Program-made: the position numbers and the translations under genes | DNA from: Eubacteriales Family XIII. Incertae Sedis bacterium | Lineage (GTDB): Bacteria; Bacillota; Clostridia; Peptostreptococcales; Anaerovoracaceae | Length of the DNA: 6,008 nucleotides | NCBI GenBank assembly: GCA_031257215.1 | Contig: JAIRPC010000034.1 | Coordinates: 1 to 6,008, forward strand | Reading direction: 5' to 3' | Part shown: positions 1-4,734 of the stretch, piece by piece | How the letters are laid out: each line of letters begins with the position of its first letter | Position numbering within the stretch: the first letter of the stretch is position 1 | The notes under the pieces: generated by a model | The model's database searches: none | Seen by the model: only the letters and a program-made list of their open reading frames with translations | Told to the model about the DNA's origin: nothing

Positions 1-197
1 GGCCGCTGTTCGAAGTAATAGACGGCGAATGGGTGCTGAACTACGAGCCGAAGAAAAAGCTCCCCGTAGAGGACTACCTGAAAATGCAAGGCCGCTTCAA
101 GCACCTGTTCAAGCCAGGCAACGAACACCTGATAGAGCAGATACAGGACGGCGTGGATAGGCGGTGGGGTGAACTGAGAAACCTCTGCGGCGCGTAA
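1..197 (+). CDS. porB: Pyruvate (2-oxoacid):ferredoxin oxidoreductase beta subunit, C-terminal end (5' truncated)
   Basis: Reading from base 3, 64 residues run to a TAA stop at 195-197; the start lies outside the window. The tail contains YEPKKKLPVEDYLKMQGRFKHL followed by a short acidic/aromatic helix, which I recognise as the conserved C-terminus of the beta subunit of four-subunit pyruvate:ferredoxin oxidoreductases. In that family the beta subunit binds thiamine pyrophosphate and a 4Fe-4S cluster and takes part in CoA-dependent oxidative decarboxylation of pyruvate with reduction of ferredoxin, in the cytoplasm. The catalytic motifs are upstream and not visible, so the substrate could be another 2-oxoacid. 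The partner subunits would be expected upstream. A terminator overlaps the stop codon, so this is probably the last gene of its operon. Confidence 0.85.
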   Translation, partial: PLFEVIDGEWVLNYEPKKKLPVEDYLKMQGRFKHLFKPGNEHLIEQIQDGVDRRWGELRNLCGA

Positions 198-211
198 GCG
201 CCGCCTGTTTT
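187..211 (+). terminator. Intrinsic terminator overlapping the porB stop codon
   Basis: GCGGCGC (187-193) pairs perfectly with GCGCCGC (198-204) around the loop GTAA, a GNRA-type tetraloop, followed by CTGTTTT. The TAA stop (195-197) lies inside the loop, so the last coding bases form the 5' arm. The T-run is short, so termination may be incomplete. Confidence 0.7.
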
Positions 212-212
212 C

Positions 213-331
213 CGCAGTGCGTCGTTGCTGCTCACGATTAGGTGCAGCTGGGAAGCGAAGCCGACGCACATCCCAGGCGCACGTACTTTTAGTACGCTCC
301 GCTCCCAATCGCTCACGCCCGTGATGCGTCA
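213..331. repeat. Gene-free stretch dense in inverted repeats, candidate interspersed element
   Basis: This stretch between porB and the toxin-antitoxin promoter is packed with complementary arms. TGCGTCG (218-224) matches CGACGCA (262-268). Inside that pair, GCTGC-T-CAC (227-235) pairs with GTGCAGC (242-248) with one bulge. CTGGGA (248-253) matches TCCCAG (271-276), which competes with the outer stem or makes a pseudoknot. CGTACT (282-287) and AGTACG (291-296) form a tight hairpin. TGCGTC recurs at 325-330, near the right edge. No plausible gene covers it. It may be a mobile or interspersed repeat or a structured RNA; the sequence alone does not decide, and no terminal duplication is evident. 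Confidence 0.4.
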
Positions 332-357
332 TAAAAAAACAACGTTGAAAAACGCCT

Positions 358-386
358 TTGACTCGTTGATAAAATTATGATAAAAT
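358..386 (+). promoter_or_regulatory. Sigma70-type promoter of the toxin-antitoxin operon
   Basis: TTGACT (358-363) and TAAAAT (381-386) are separated by 17 bp, close to consensus. Transcription would start near 393, giving a leader of about 23 nt before the antitoxin ATG at 416, with GGAGG at 406-410 as ribosome binding site. Confidence 0.7.
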
Positions 387-396
387 CATGATAAAC
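367..396 (+). promoter_or_regulatory. Three direct repeats of TGATAAAA on an 11-bp period, candidate antitoxin operator
   Basis: TGATAAAAT occurs at 367-375 and 378-386, and TGATAAAC at 389-396, each starting 11 bp after the last, about one helical turn. The second copy contains the -10 element. The palindrome ATCATGAT (385-392) overlaps the third. Phd/YefM-type antitoxins repress their own operons by binding at the promoter, so this is the natural candidate site; binding is inferred. Confidence 0.5.
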
Positions 397-415
397 GATT
401 GAAGCGGAGGTTATT

Positions 416-661
416 ATGATACAGATAAGGCCGGTATCGGAATTGCGAAACAATTTCCCTGGCATTGAAAAAATTGTGAACAGCGGCAACGAAGTCTATT
501 TGACGAAAAACGGGTACGGCGCGATGGTCGTGCTCAGCTTGGAAAAATACGCTGAACTGACTGACGATATCGAGTTGAAGCTGGACGAGGCAGACCGCGC
601 CGCCGCCATGACGGGCGAACGCCTGACGCACGAAGACGTGTTCGGCAAATATCGGGTATAG
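416..661 (+). CDS. Type II antitoxin, Phd/YefM family
   Basis: An 81-residue protein starting at an ATG with GGAGG five bases upstream. The N-terminal half (MIQIRPVSELRNNF, then EVYLTKNGYGAMVVLSLEKYAEL at about 26-48) has the family pattern: a beta strand, a helix that makes DNA contacts, then a strand-rich dimer core. The C-terminal half (about 50-81, charged, ending in THEDVFGKYRV) fits the flexible helix that wraps and neutralises the toxin. Length is typical. The stop is four bases before the toxin start, so the two are co-transcribed and probably translationally coupled. The family also represses its own promoter with the toxin as co-repressor; the direct repeats at 367-396 are the likely target. 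The last six codons form one arm of an inverted repeat reaching into the toxin gene. Confidence 0.88.
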   Translation: MIQIRPVSELRNNFPGIEKIVNSGNEVYLTKNGYGAMVVLSLEKYAELTDDIELKLDEADRAAAMTGERLTHEDVFGKYRV

Positions 662-695
662 CAGGTTGAAAAAATACACTGTCCGATATTTGCCG
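643..695 (+). promoter_or_regulatory. Perfect 13-bp inverted repeat spanning the antitoxin stop and toxin start
   Basis: CGGCAAATATCGG (643-655) is the exact reverse complement of CCGATATTTGCCG (683-695). In RNA the stem can extend inward by G656-U682, U657-G681 and A658-U680, to about 16 pairs, leaving a loop of about 21 nt (659-679). That loop holds the antitoxin TAG (659-661) and the toxin TTG start (666-668). No good Shine-Dalgarno precedes the toxin. The structure could limit independent toxin translation, or act as DNA as a second operator; neither role is shown. Confidence 0.65.
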
Positions 696-974
696 TTATT
701 TGACGCTGACCTGTCCGAAGCGTGGGACTATATCGCGCATAGGCTGAATAACCCCAATGCGGCCGACAGGTTGGTCGCGGACGCGGAAGCCGCAATATTA
801 GAGCGGCTAAAGGCTCCCGCGTCTTTTGAAAAATACCAATCGGCAAAAGAGCGTGAGTATTCGTATTACCGCATATACGTACATAATTTCACGGTCTGGT
901 ACGTAGTAACAGGTAACGTAATGGAAGTTCGGCGGTTTCTGTACAATCGGCGCAATACCGACGAGCTGCTGTAA
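666..974 (+). CDS. Type II toxin, RelE/ParE superfamily
   Basis: A 102-residue protein starting at TTG. No in-frame ATG or GTG exists between the upstream in-frame TGA (624) and this point, and MKKYTVRYLPLFDADLSEAWDYIA matches the usual N-terminus of the family. The pattern is an N-terminal strand, two helices (about 13-50), then strands with YSYYRIYVHNFTVWYVV (65-81) and VMEVRRFLYNRRNTDELL (85-102). The basic C-terminus with its aromatic residues is typical. RelE-like members cleave mRNA on the ribosome and ParE-like members poison gyrase. The sequence suggests the RelE/YoeB-like side, but I cannot assign the target. It follows the antitoxin by four bases. The TTG start and lack of a clear ribosome binding site suggest weak translation dependent on the antitoxin, with the start in the loop of the 643-695 structure. 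Confidence 0.85.
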   Translation: MKKYTVRYLPLFDADLSEAWDYIAHRLNNPNAADRLVADAEAAILERLKAPASFEKYQSAKEREYSYYRIYVHNFTVWYVVTGNVMEVRRFLYNRRNTDELL

Positions 975-998
975 CGTAGCCCATCCACCCGCGCCAGC

Positions 999-1757
999 TC
1001 ACACCCCCAGCTCGAACCCCTGCTCGCGCACCACCCGCAGCATCTTCGCGCGGTTGTCTATCGTGTTTTCGAGCCGCGCCACCAGCTGGTCTGAGAACGA
1101 ATCCGAGCGGCGCCCGTTCGCACGCGTGTCGTAATACCCGCGCATTTCCTCATCGTATGCCGCAACGGTTTCCTCGAAATCCTCCGGCAGTTCGTACCTG
1201 TTCTCGAACACCTTCACGCTGATCGGCATGCGCGGCTTCAGTTGCGGCTCCTGCGCGGGATAGCCAAACCCCACGCCCACGACAGGGAAAGTGTGCTTTG
1301 GCAGGCCGAGTATTTCTATTATCGCCCGCGAATCGTTCAGTATGCTCCCGAAATAGACCGCGCCCATCCCGAGCGACTCCACCGCGTTCGTCAGGTTCTG
1401 CGCCGCGAGCGCCGCGTCCGTGAACCCCTGGAAGAAGCGGTCCATGTCCCTGATCTCCTCGCCGTCGTAGCCCTTCGCCCGCGCGATTGCGCCATTGCGG
1501 TAGGCGTCAGCCACGAAGATGAACAGCTCTGTCGCGCGCGCCACGTATTCCTGCCCGCAGACCTCCGCCACGCGCCGCCGCTGCCCCGCGTCCGTCACCC
1601 GTATCACGCTGTAGCTTTGCAGCCCCGTGCTAGTAGCCGTGCGGTTCATGACCTCGAACAGCGCGCCCAGAACCTCCTCGGGCACCGCCCTGTCAGTGAA
1701 CTCCCTCACGCTCCTGTGCGCCAGCTGCCGCCCGATCGTTTCGCTTATCGCTTTCAT
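999..1757 (-). CDS. NAD(P)H-dependent flavin nitroreductase, NfsA/flavin reductase-like
   Basis: A 252-residue protein with ATG at 1755-1757 and AGAAAGGA (complement of 1766-1773) eight bases upstream. HRSVREF (14-20) is the N-terminal FMN-phosphate motif. NRTATSTGLQSYSV (38-51) and ESLGMGAVYFGS (127-138) fit the flavin pocket and dimer interface. GLPKHTFPVVGVGFGYP (151-167) followed by LKPRMP (173-178) is diagnostic of the NfsA-like branch. The long C-terminal extension ending in REQGFELGV also matches, and length is normal. Such enzymes are cytosolic FMN homodimers passing two electrons from NAD(P)H to nitro compounds, quinones, flavins or chromate; the physiological substrate is not predictable. 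It is convergent with the toxin gene, with 24 bases between the stops and no clear terminator there, and divergent from the bactofilin gene. Confidence 0.88.
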   Translation of the reverse strand: MKAISETIGRQLAHRSVREFTDRAVPEEVLGALFEVMNRTATSTGLQSYSVIRVTDAGQRRRVAEVCGQEYVARATELFIFVADAYRNGAIARAKGYDGEEIRDMDRFFQGFTDAALAAQNLTNAVESLGMGAVYFGSILNDSRAIIEILGLPKHTFPVVGVGFGYPAQEPQLKPRMPISVKVFENRYELPEDFEETVAAYDEEMRGYYDTRANGRRSDSFSDQLVARLENTIDNRAKMLRVVREQGFELGV

Positions 1758-1812
1758 CTAATTATTCCTTTCTCATTTCTTTTGCATTTATCGCCCATTT
1801 GCCAAAAAATTC

Positions 1813-1821
1813 TGTTATAAT
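1813..1821 (+). promoter_or_regulatory. Extended -10 motif TGTTATAAT, distal candidate promoter
   Basis: TG, one base, then a perfect TATAAT (1816-1821). No good -35 lies at the right distance, as is common for extended -10 promoters. It would start transcription near 1828, about 115 nt before the bactofilin ATG. Confidence 0.4.
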
Positions 1822-1846
1822 AATGGGTAGATATAATAGTTGTAAT
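1817..1846 (-). promoter_or_regulatory. Candidate nitroreductase promoter
   Basis: On the minus strand, ATTACA (complement of 1841-1846) and TATTAT (complement of 1817-1822) are 18 bp apart, giving a leader of about 50 nt. The match is moderate, and the -10 overlaps the plus-strand TATAAT at 1816-1821, so the two directions could compete for polymerase. Confidence 0.35.
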
Positions 1847-1867
1847 GTTACGATATTGGAATTGGGC

Positions 1868-1895
1868 TTGACAAGGTATCGCAACACTATATATT
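1868..1895 (+). promoter_or_regulatory. Main candidate promoter of the bactofilin gene
   Basis: A perfect TTGACA (1868-1873) is followed after 16 bp by TATATT (1890-1895), or after 18 bp by TATTAT (1892-1897). Transcription would start near 1902, leaving a leader of about 40 nt. This supports the ATG at 1943 as the true start, because the longer reading from 1799 would run through the promoter. Confidence 0.65.
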
Positions 1896-1942
1896 ATTGT
1901 AATATAATTTATAGTAATTGTATTGGTGGGAATGGAACATCT

Positions 1943-4024
1943 ATGCCTAAATTTTTAGAGTTTTTCGGGTTTGTATCACCAGAGGAAGCCAAGGAGGAAG
2001 CTCCTAAGCCTGCCTATGAGTTCGAGTACGAGTCGCACACCTACGGGGATGTGCCTGCGCATGCGGACTCGCAGGAGGCTGTTGATGCTTCGGATGTCGC
2101 AGTCGCGGCCAACGCCGCCGCCACAAGCGATACAGGGTCAAGTACAGAGAATATCGCAGGCGCGGAGATAGCAGCCGAAGAAACGCAGGCTGCGGACGCG
2201 GCTTCGAAGGGCGCGAACGCAGAGCCGGAGGCCTCCGCGCTCCCGTCGTTCTCATACAAGCCCTTCGCCGGCAAGAGCGCCGCGGTAGACGCGGCTTCGG
2301 GCGAAGCGCCCGCAGAGCCGGAGGCGCCCGCGCCCCCGTCGTTCTCATACAAGCCCTTCGCCGGCAAGAGCGCCGCTACGGACGCGGTTTCGGATGAAGC
2401 GCCCGCAGAGCCGGAGGTGCCCGCGCCCCCGTCGTTCTCATACAAGCCCTTCGCCGGCAAGAGCGCCGCGGTAGACGCGGATTCGGGCGAAGCACCCGCA
2501 GAGCCGGAGGCGCCCGCGCCCCCGTCGTTCTCATACAAGCCCTTCGCCGGCAAGAGCGCCGAGGTAGACGCGGCTTTGGATGAAGCACCCACAGAGCCGG
2601 AGGCGCCCGCGCCCCCGTCATTCTCATACAAGCCCTTCGCCGGCAAGAGCGCCGAGGTAGACGCGGCTTCGGATGAAGCACCCACAGAGCCGGAGGCGCC
2701 CGCGCCCCCGTCGTTCTCATACAAGCCATTGGCTAGCAAGAGCGCCGCGGCGGACACGGCGCCGAAGCCCAAAAAATCTTTCGCGTTCGTACCGCCAACG
2801 CAGGCGGCGGAAAGCGCCGAACCCGCGGAAGCGGATGTTGCAGATGCAACATCCGTCAGCACACCGGACATGGCAAAGGACATATCAATAACGGAAACTC
2901 CGGTTAGCGCAGAAGCGGCTGCCACAGACGGCGTTGCGGATACAGAGCTTGCGGAGAATGCCGCATACGCGGCTCCTGCCGAACCCACCGTGGAGCGGGA
3001 GGCCGCCCAGCCGGAAAATACAGAAAAACCCGATGGCTTCGGGCAGAGGTTTAAGGGCGTGTTCGGACGCGGCAAGAAGAAGCCTGAGCCAGCGGTTCCC
3101 GCGGCGTCCGAAGCACCTATCCAGGAAGCCGTCCAAGAGTCCGGGCCGCAGTACGTTGTTCCCGAAGCGCCCGCGCCCAATGCGGGCACAGATACACCGA
3201 TGGAGCCGTTGCCGGCCTATGAACCATACGAGGCTTCCGCTGACGGCTACGCAGCCGAAACGCCCGCGCCGCCGGTTCAAGAAATCGCTAGCGAACCGCC
3301 GGTGCAGGAAGCAGCGCCCGAGATTATTCAGCAGGAGGAAAACGAGATGTTCAGTTTGTCCGATGTAGAAGAAGATACCGTTACTGCGGCATCGCGTCCT
3401 GAACCCGCAGCACAGCCCGCACCTGAACAAGCGGCACAGCCTGCACCCGAACCTGTCGGCCAGGCAGGATACGCGGCCTCCGCGCAGAGGGGATCCCAGA
3501 GCGGAGGGGATGTGTCGGCGTATTCAGGCGCAAGCGGCAAGTCGGACAACGAGAATTCCATCAGGTCTACTTCTGTCATTTCAGAGGATGCCTATGTGGA
3601 CGGCAATATCACCACGAACGGCGACATTGAGATTTACGGCGGCATCGCCGGCGATGTCAAAGCCAAAGGCGCGGTAGACATCCAGGGCGCGATTCGCGGC
3701 AACGTCCGCGGAGAGAAGCTCGGGCTGTATGGCTGCACGGTGCAGGGCGACATGCGCGCCACATCCGGCATACTCGTCGATTCAGAGTCGATGGTCATAG
3801 GCAATGTCAGAACCAAAAATATCTATCTGGACGGCAAGCTGAAAGGCAACATTGATTCCGAGGAGGTATCGCTGCTCAGAAGCAATGCCTACTACGTTGG
3901 CGACATAGTGACAGGAAGCATAGCCATCGAGGGCGGCGCGACCATCAGCGGCAATATCAGGACGCTGATAGAAGGGGATGTCGATGACCCGTTCACGCCA
4001 GACCCCAAATCAAATCTGTTCTAG
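1943..4024 (+). CDS. Long repeat-containing bactofilin (polymer-forming cytoskeletal protein)
   Basis: A 693-residue protein. The frame is open upstream to 1799, but those 48 codons lie over the promoter, so I choose the ATG at 1943; its ribosome binding site is weak (TGGA, 7 bases upstream). Order: MPKFLEFFGFV (1-11), possibly amphipathic; acidic Ala/Glu/Pro-rich sequence; five 31-residue repeats and a partial sixth (101-274); more disordered sequence with a basic island GFGQRFKGVFGRGKKK (about 365-380); Pro/Gln/Ala-rich linker; then a bactofilin domain (about 543-680) with the hallmark short strands and glycine turns, such as AYVDGNITTNGDIEIYGGI. Bactofilins polymerise without nucleotides into membrane-associated filaments that position wall or envelope proteins. 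Most are roughly 100-200 residues, so this N-terminal extension is exceptional. Next come two genes for single-pass membrane proteins, suggesting an envelope role. Confidence 0.85.
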   Translation: MPKFLEFFGFVSPEEAKEEAPKPAYEFEYESHTYGDVPAHADSQEAVDASDVAVAANAAATSDTGSSTENIAGAEIAAEETQAADAASKGANAEPEASALPSFSYKPFAGKSAAVDAASGEAPAEPEAPAPPSFSYKPFAGKSAATDAVSDEAPAEPEVPAPPSFSYKPFAGKSAAVDADSGEAPAEPEAPAPPSFSYKPFAGKSAEVDAALDEAPTEPEAPAPPSFSYKPFAGKSAEVDAASDEAPTEPEAPAPPSFSYKPLASKSAAADTAPKPKKSFAFVPPTQAAESAEPAEADVADATSVSTPDMAKDISITETPVSAEAAATDGVADTELAENAAYAAPAEPTVEREAAQPENTEKPDGFGQRFKGVFGRGKKKPEPAVPAASEAPIQEAVQESGPQYVVPEAPAPNAGTDTPMEPLPAYEPYEASADGYAAETPAPPVQEIASEPPVQEAAPEIIQQEENEMFSLSDVEEDTVTAASRPEPAAQPAPEQAAQPAPEPVGQAGYAASAQRGSQSGGDVSAYSGASGKSDNENSIRSTSVISEDAYVDGNITTNGDIEIYGGIAGDVKAKGAVDIQGAIRGNVRGEKLGLYGCTVQGDMRATSGILVDSESMVIGNVRTKNIYLDGKLKGNIDSEEVSLLRSNAYYVGDIVTGSIAIEGGATISGNIRTLIEGDVDDPFTPDPKSNLF
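2243..2764 (+). repeat. In-frame 93-bp tandem repeats in the bactofilin gene
   Basis: Five full 93-bp units start at 2243, 2336, 2429, 2522 and 2615; a partial sixth covers 2708-2764. Each unit encodes 31 residues beginning PSFSYKPFAGKSA, followed by a variable acidic Ala/Pro/Glu part. The core is identical in units 1-5, with only one synonymous change seen (TCG to TCA in unit 5). Unit 6 has PLASKSA. SFAFVPP just downstream looks like a worn further copy. Units 4 and 5 are most alike. Near-identity at silent positions indicates recent expansion or ongoing homogenisation. Confidence 0.95.
2832..2855. repeat. Intragenic 11-bp perfect inverted repeat
   Basis: CGGATGTTGCA (2832-2842) and TGCAACATCCG (2845-2855) are exact reverse complements separated by GA, within the disordered-region codons. 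As RNA it is a 10-bp stem with an AGAT loop, with no T-run after it, so it is not a terminator. It could be a protein-binding site or chance. Confidence 0.5.
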
Positions 4025-4028
4025 GTAT

Positions 4029-4037
4029 TGCTATACT
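4029..4037 (+). promoter_or_regulatory. Extended -10 motif TGCTATACT upstream of the membrane protein gene
   Basis: TG, one base, then TATACT (4032-4037), five of six bases matching consensus, just after the bactofilin stop. Transcription would start near 4044, about 17 nt before the ATG at 4061. There is no convincing -35. Confidence 0.45.
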
Positions 4038-4060
4038 AATGAAGCGTTCAGATAGGCAAA

Positions 4061-4663
4061 ATGGATAAGGCCAATAACAAAATCAAAAATCGGGAGAGCT
4101 TTCCCGATTTTTTGAATAATGGCAATAACGGCATAGATCAATGCGCCAGCATGGATGATTTCGCGGCCGACTTGCTTTCCAAGATGGGTTTTGGAACAGA
4201 CGCAAAGCCCGTGCCGCCTGTGCATAGCGCCACTGCGCACGAATGGCTGGAGCCGCGTATCGAAACGGCGCCACACCCCATGCGCGAGCCTGCGATAGCC
4301 CCTGCCGGCGCCGCGCCCCAGGATGAAAGGAATGGCGATAATGCCAAAGCGGCGGCATCCGAGCCTGTAATGATGCCAGCTGCTGTTCCGCCAGAACCCG
4401 CCACGGCCCAGGCTGATGCAGTATCCTGCACAACAGGCCAGCCAGGCTCTTCCGCCGCGGAGCGGGGCGGCGATCATGATGAAGCGGCGATTGCTACGGA
4501 AGCCCAGGTTCGAAAAAAAAACAGAGGAAGGTTTTTCGCTCATACGCCAGGGGCCCATATAAGGTTCATACTCATTGTCTTGGGGATACTCATGCTGGAA
4601 ATGGTTGTCCAAGGATACCTGGGGAGCATAGGTTTGATCAACCCCATTGACAGCTGGTTCTGA
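4061..4663 (+). CDS. Hypothetical single-pass membrane protein with Ala/Pro-rich cytoplasmic region
   Basis: A 200-residue protein I do not recognise. Residues 1-50 are polar, with MDDFAADLLSKMGFG (31-45) as a likely short helix. Residues 50-150 are low-complexity Ala/Pro/Glu-rich and probably disordered, resembling the bactofilin linker in composition. A basic stretch RKKNRGR (151-157) precedes one hydrophobic helix (about 168-192), leaving a short tail ending NPIDSWF. By the positive-inside rule the N-terminus is cytoplasmic. The ATG at 4061 has only a weak AGG before it, and a terminator hairpin lies within codons 9-18, so the ATG at 4151 (Met31) is a real alternative. It lies 36 bases after the bactofilin stop. 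An A9 tract just before the membrane helix contains a slippery heptamer. Partnership with the bactofilin is inferred from position only. Confidence 0.7.
   Translation: MDKANNKIKNRESFPDFLNNGNNGIDQCASMDDFAADLLSKMGFGTDAKPVPPVHSATAHEWLEPRIETAPHPMREPAIAPAGAAPQDERNGDNAKAAASEPVMMPAAVPPEPATAQADAVSCTTGQPGSSAAERGGDHDEAAIATEAQVRKKNRGRFFAHTPGAHIRFILIVLGILMLEMVVQGYLGSIGLINPIDSWF
4085..4113 (+). terminator. Intrinsic terminator downstream of bactofilin, inside the next reading frame
   Basis: AAAAATCGGGA (4085-4095) pairs with TCCCGATTTTT (4102-4112) as a perfect 11-bp stem with loop GAGCTT, and the T-run extends to 4113. The A-run upstream makes it potentially bidirectional. It sits 61 bases past the bactofilin stop and overlaps codons 9-18 of the frame starting at 4061. 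Confidence 0.75.
4513..4522 (+). other. A9 tract with in-frame slippery heptamer A AAA AAC
   Basis: Nine A's (4513-4521) followed by C. In the zero frame the codons are CGA AAA AAA AAC, so A4516 to C4522 forms the X XXY YYZ arrangement of a -1 frameshift site. A -1 shift would read 42 further codons to TGA at 4648-4650 and omit the membrane helix. A +1 shift ends at TAA 4560-4562. Whether slippage occurs is unknown. Confidence 0.5.
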
Positions 4664-4718
4664 GTTGCCGCATTCAAGTCTGGACTTAGCCTGATATCTT
4701 CTAAATAACCGCAAAATA

Positions 4719-4727
4719 TGTTAGAAT
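4719..4727 (+). promoter_or_regulatory. Extended -10 motif TGTTAGAAT for the collar-domain gene
   Basis: TG, one base, then TAGAAT (4722-4727). The best -35 is poor (TTCTAA, 4699-4704, 17 bp spacing). Transcription would start at about 4734-4735, essentially on the ATG at 4735. The 71-base gap from the previous gene also holds a small AAGTC-TG-GACTT inverted repeat (4676-4687). Confidence 0.45.
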
Positions 4728-4734
4728 GACTAGT

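Noticed and set aside
74..316. Minus-strand 80-codon frame across the porB end and the inverted-repeat region
   Set aside because: It is antisense to a recognised coding sequence, and the rest comes from the repeat-rich element; no ribosome binding site.
1242..1820. Plus-strand 192-codon frame opposite the nitroreductase
   Set aside because: Arg/His-rich shadow of a gene with clear family motifs and a good ribosome binding site on the other strand.
1799..1942. N-terminal extension of the bactofilin from TTG at 1799
   Set aside because: It would translate the TTGACA promoter and AT-rich leader, and its residues (many N, I, Y) differ from the rest of the protein.
2243..2764. Reading the 93-bp repeats as a CRISPR array
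   Set aside because: Units are contiguous, in frame and lack unique spacers; they are coding tandem repeats.
2041..3189. Minus-strand 382-codon frame opposite the bactofilin gene
   Set aside because: It mirrors the Ala/Pro-rich tandem repeats; GC-rich biased sequence leaves antisense frames open. The plus strand ends in a recognisable bactofilin domain.
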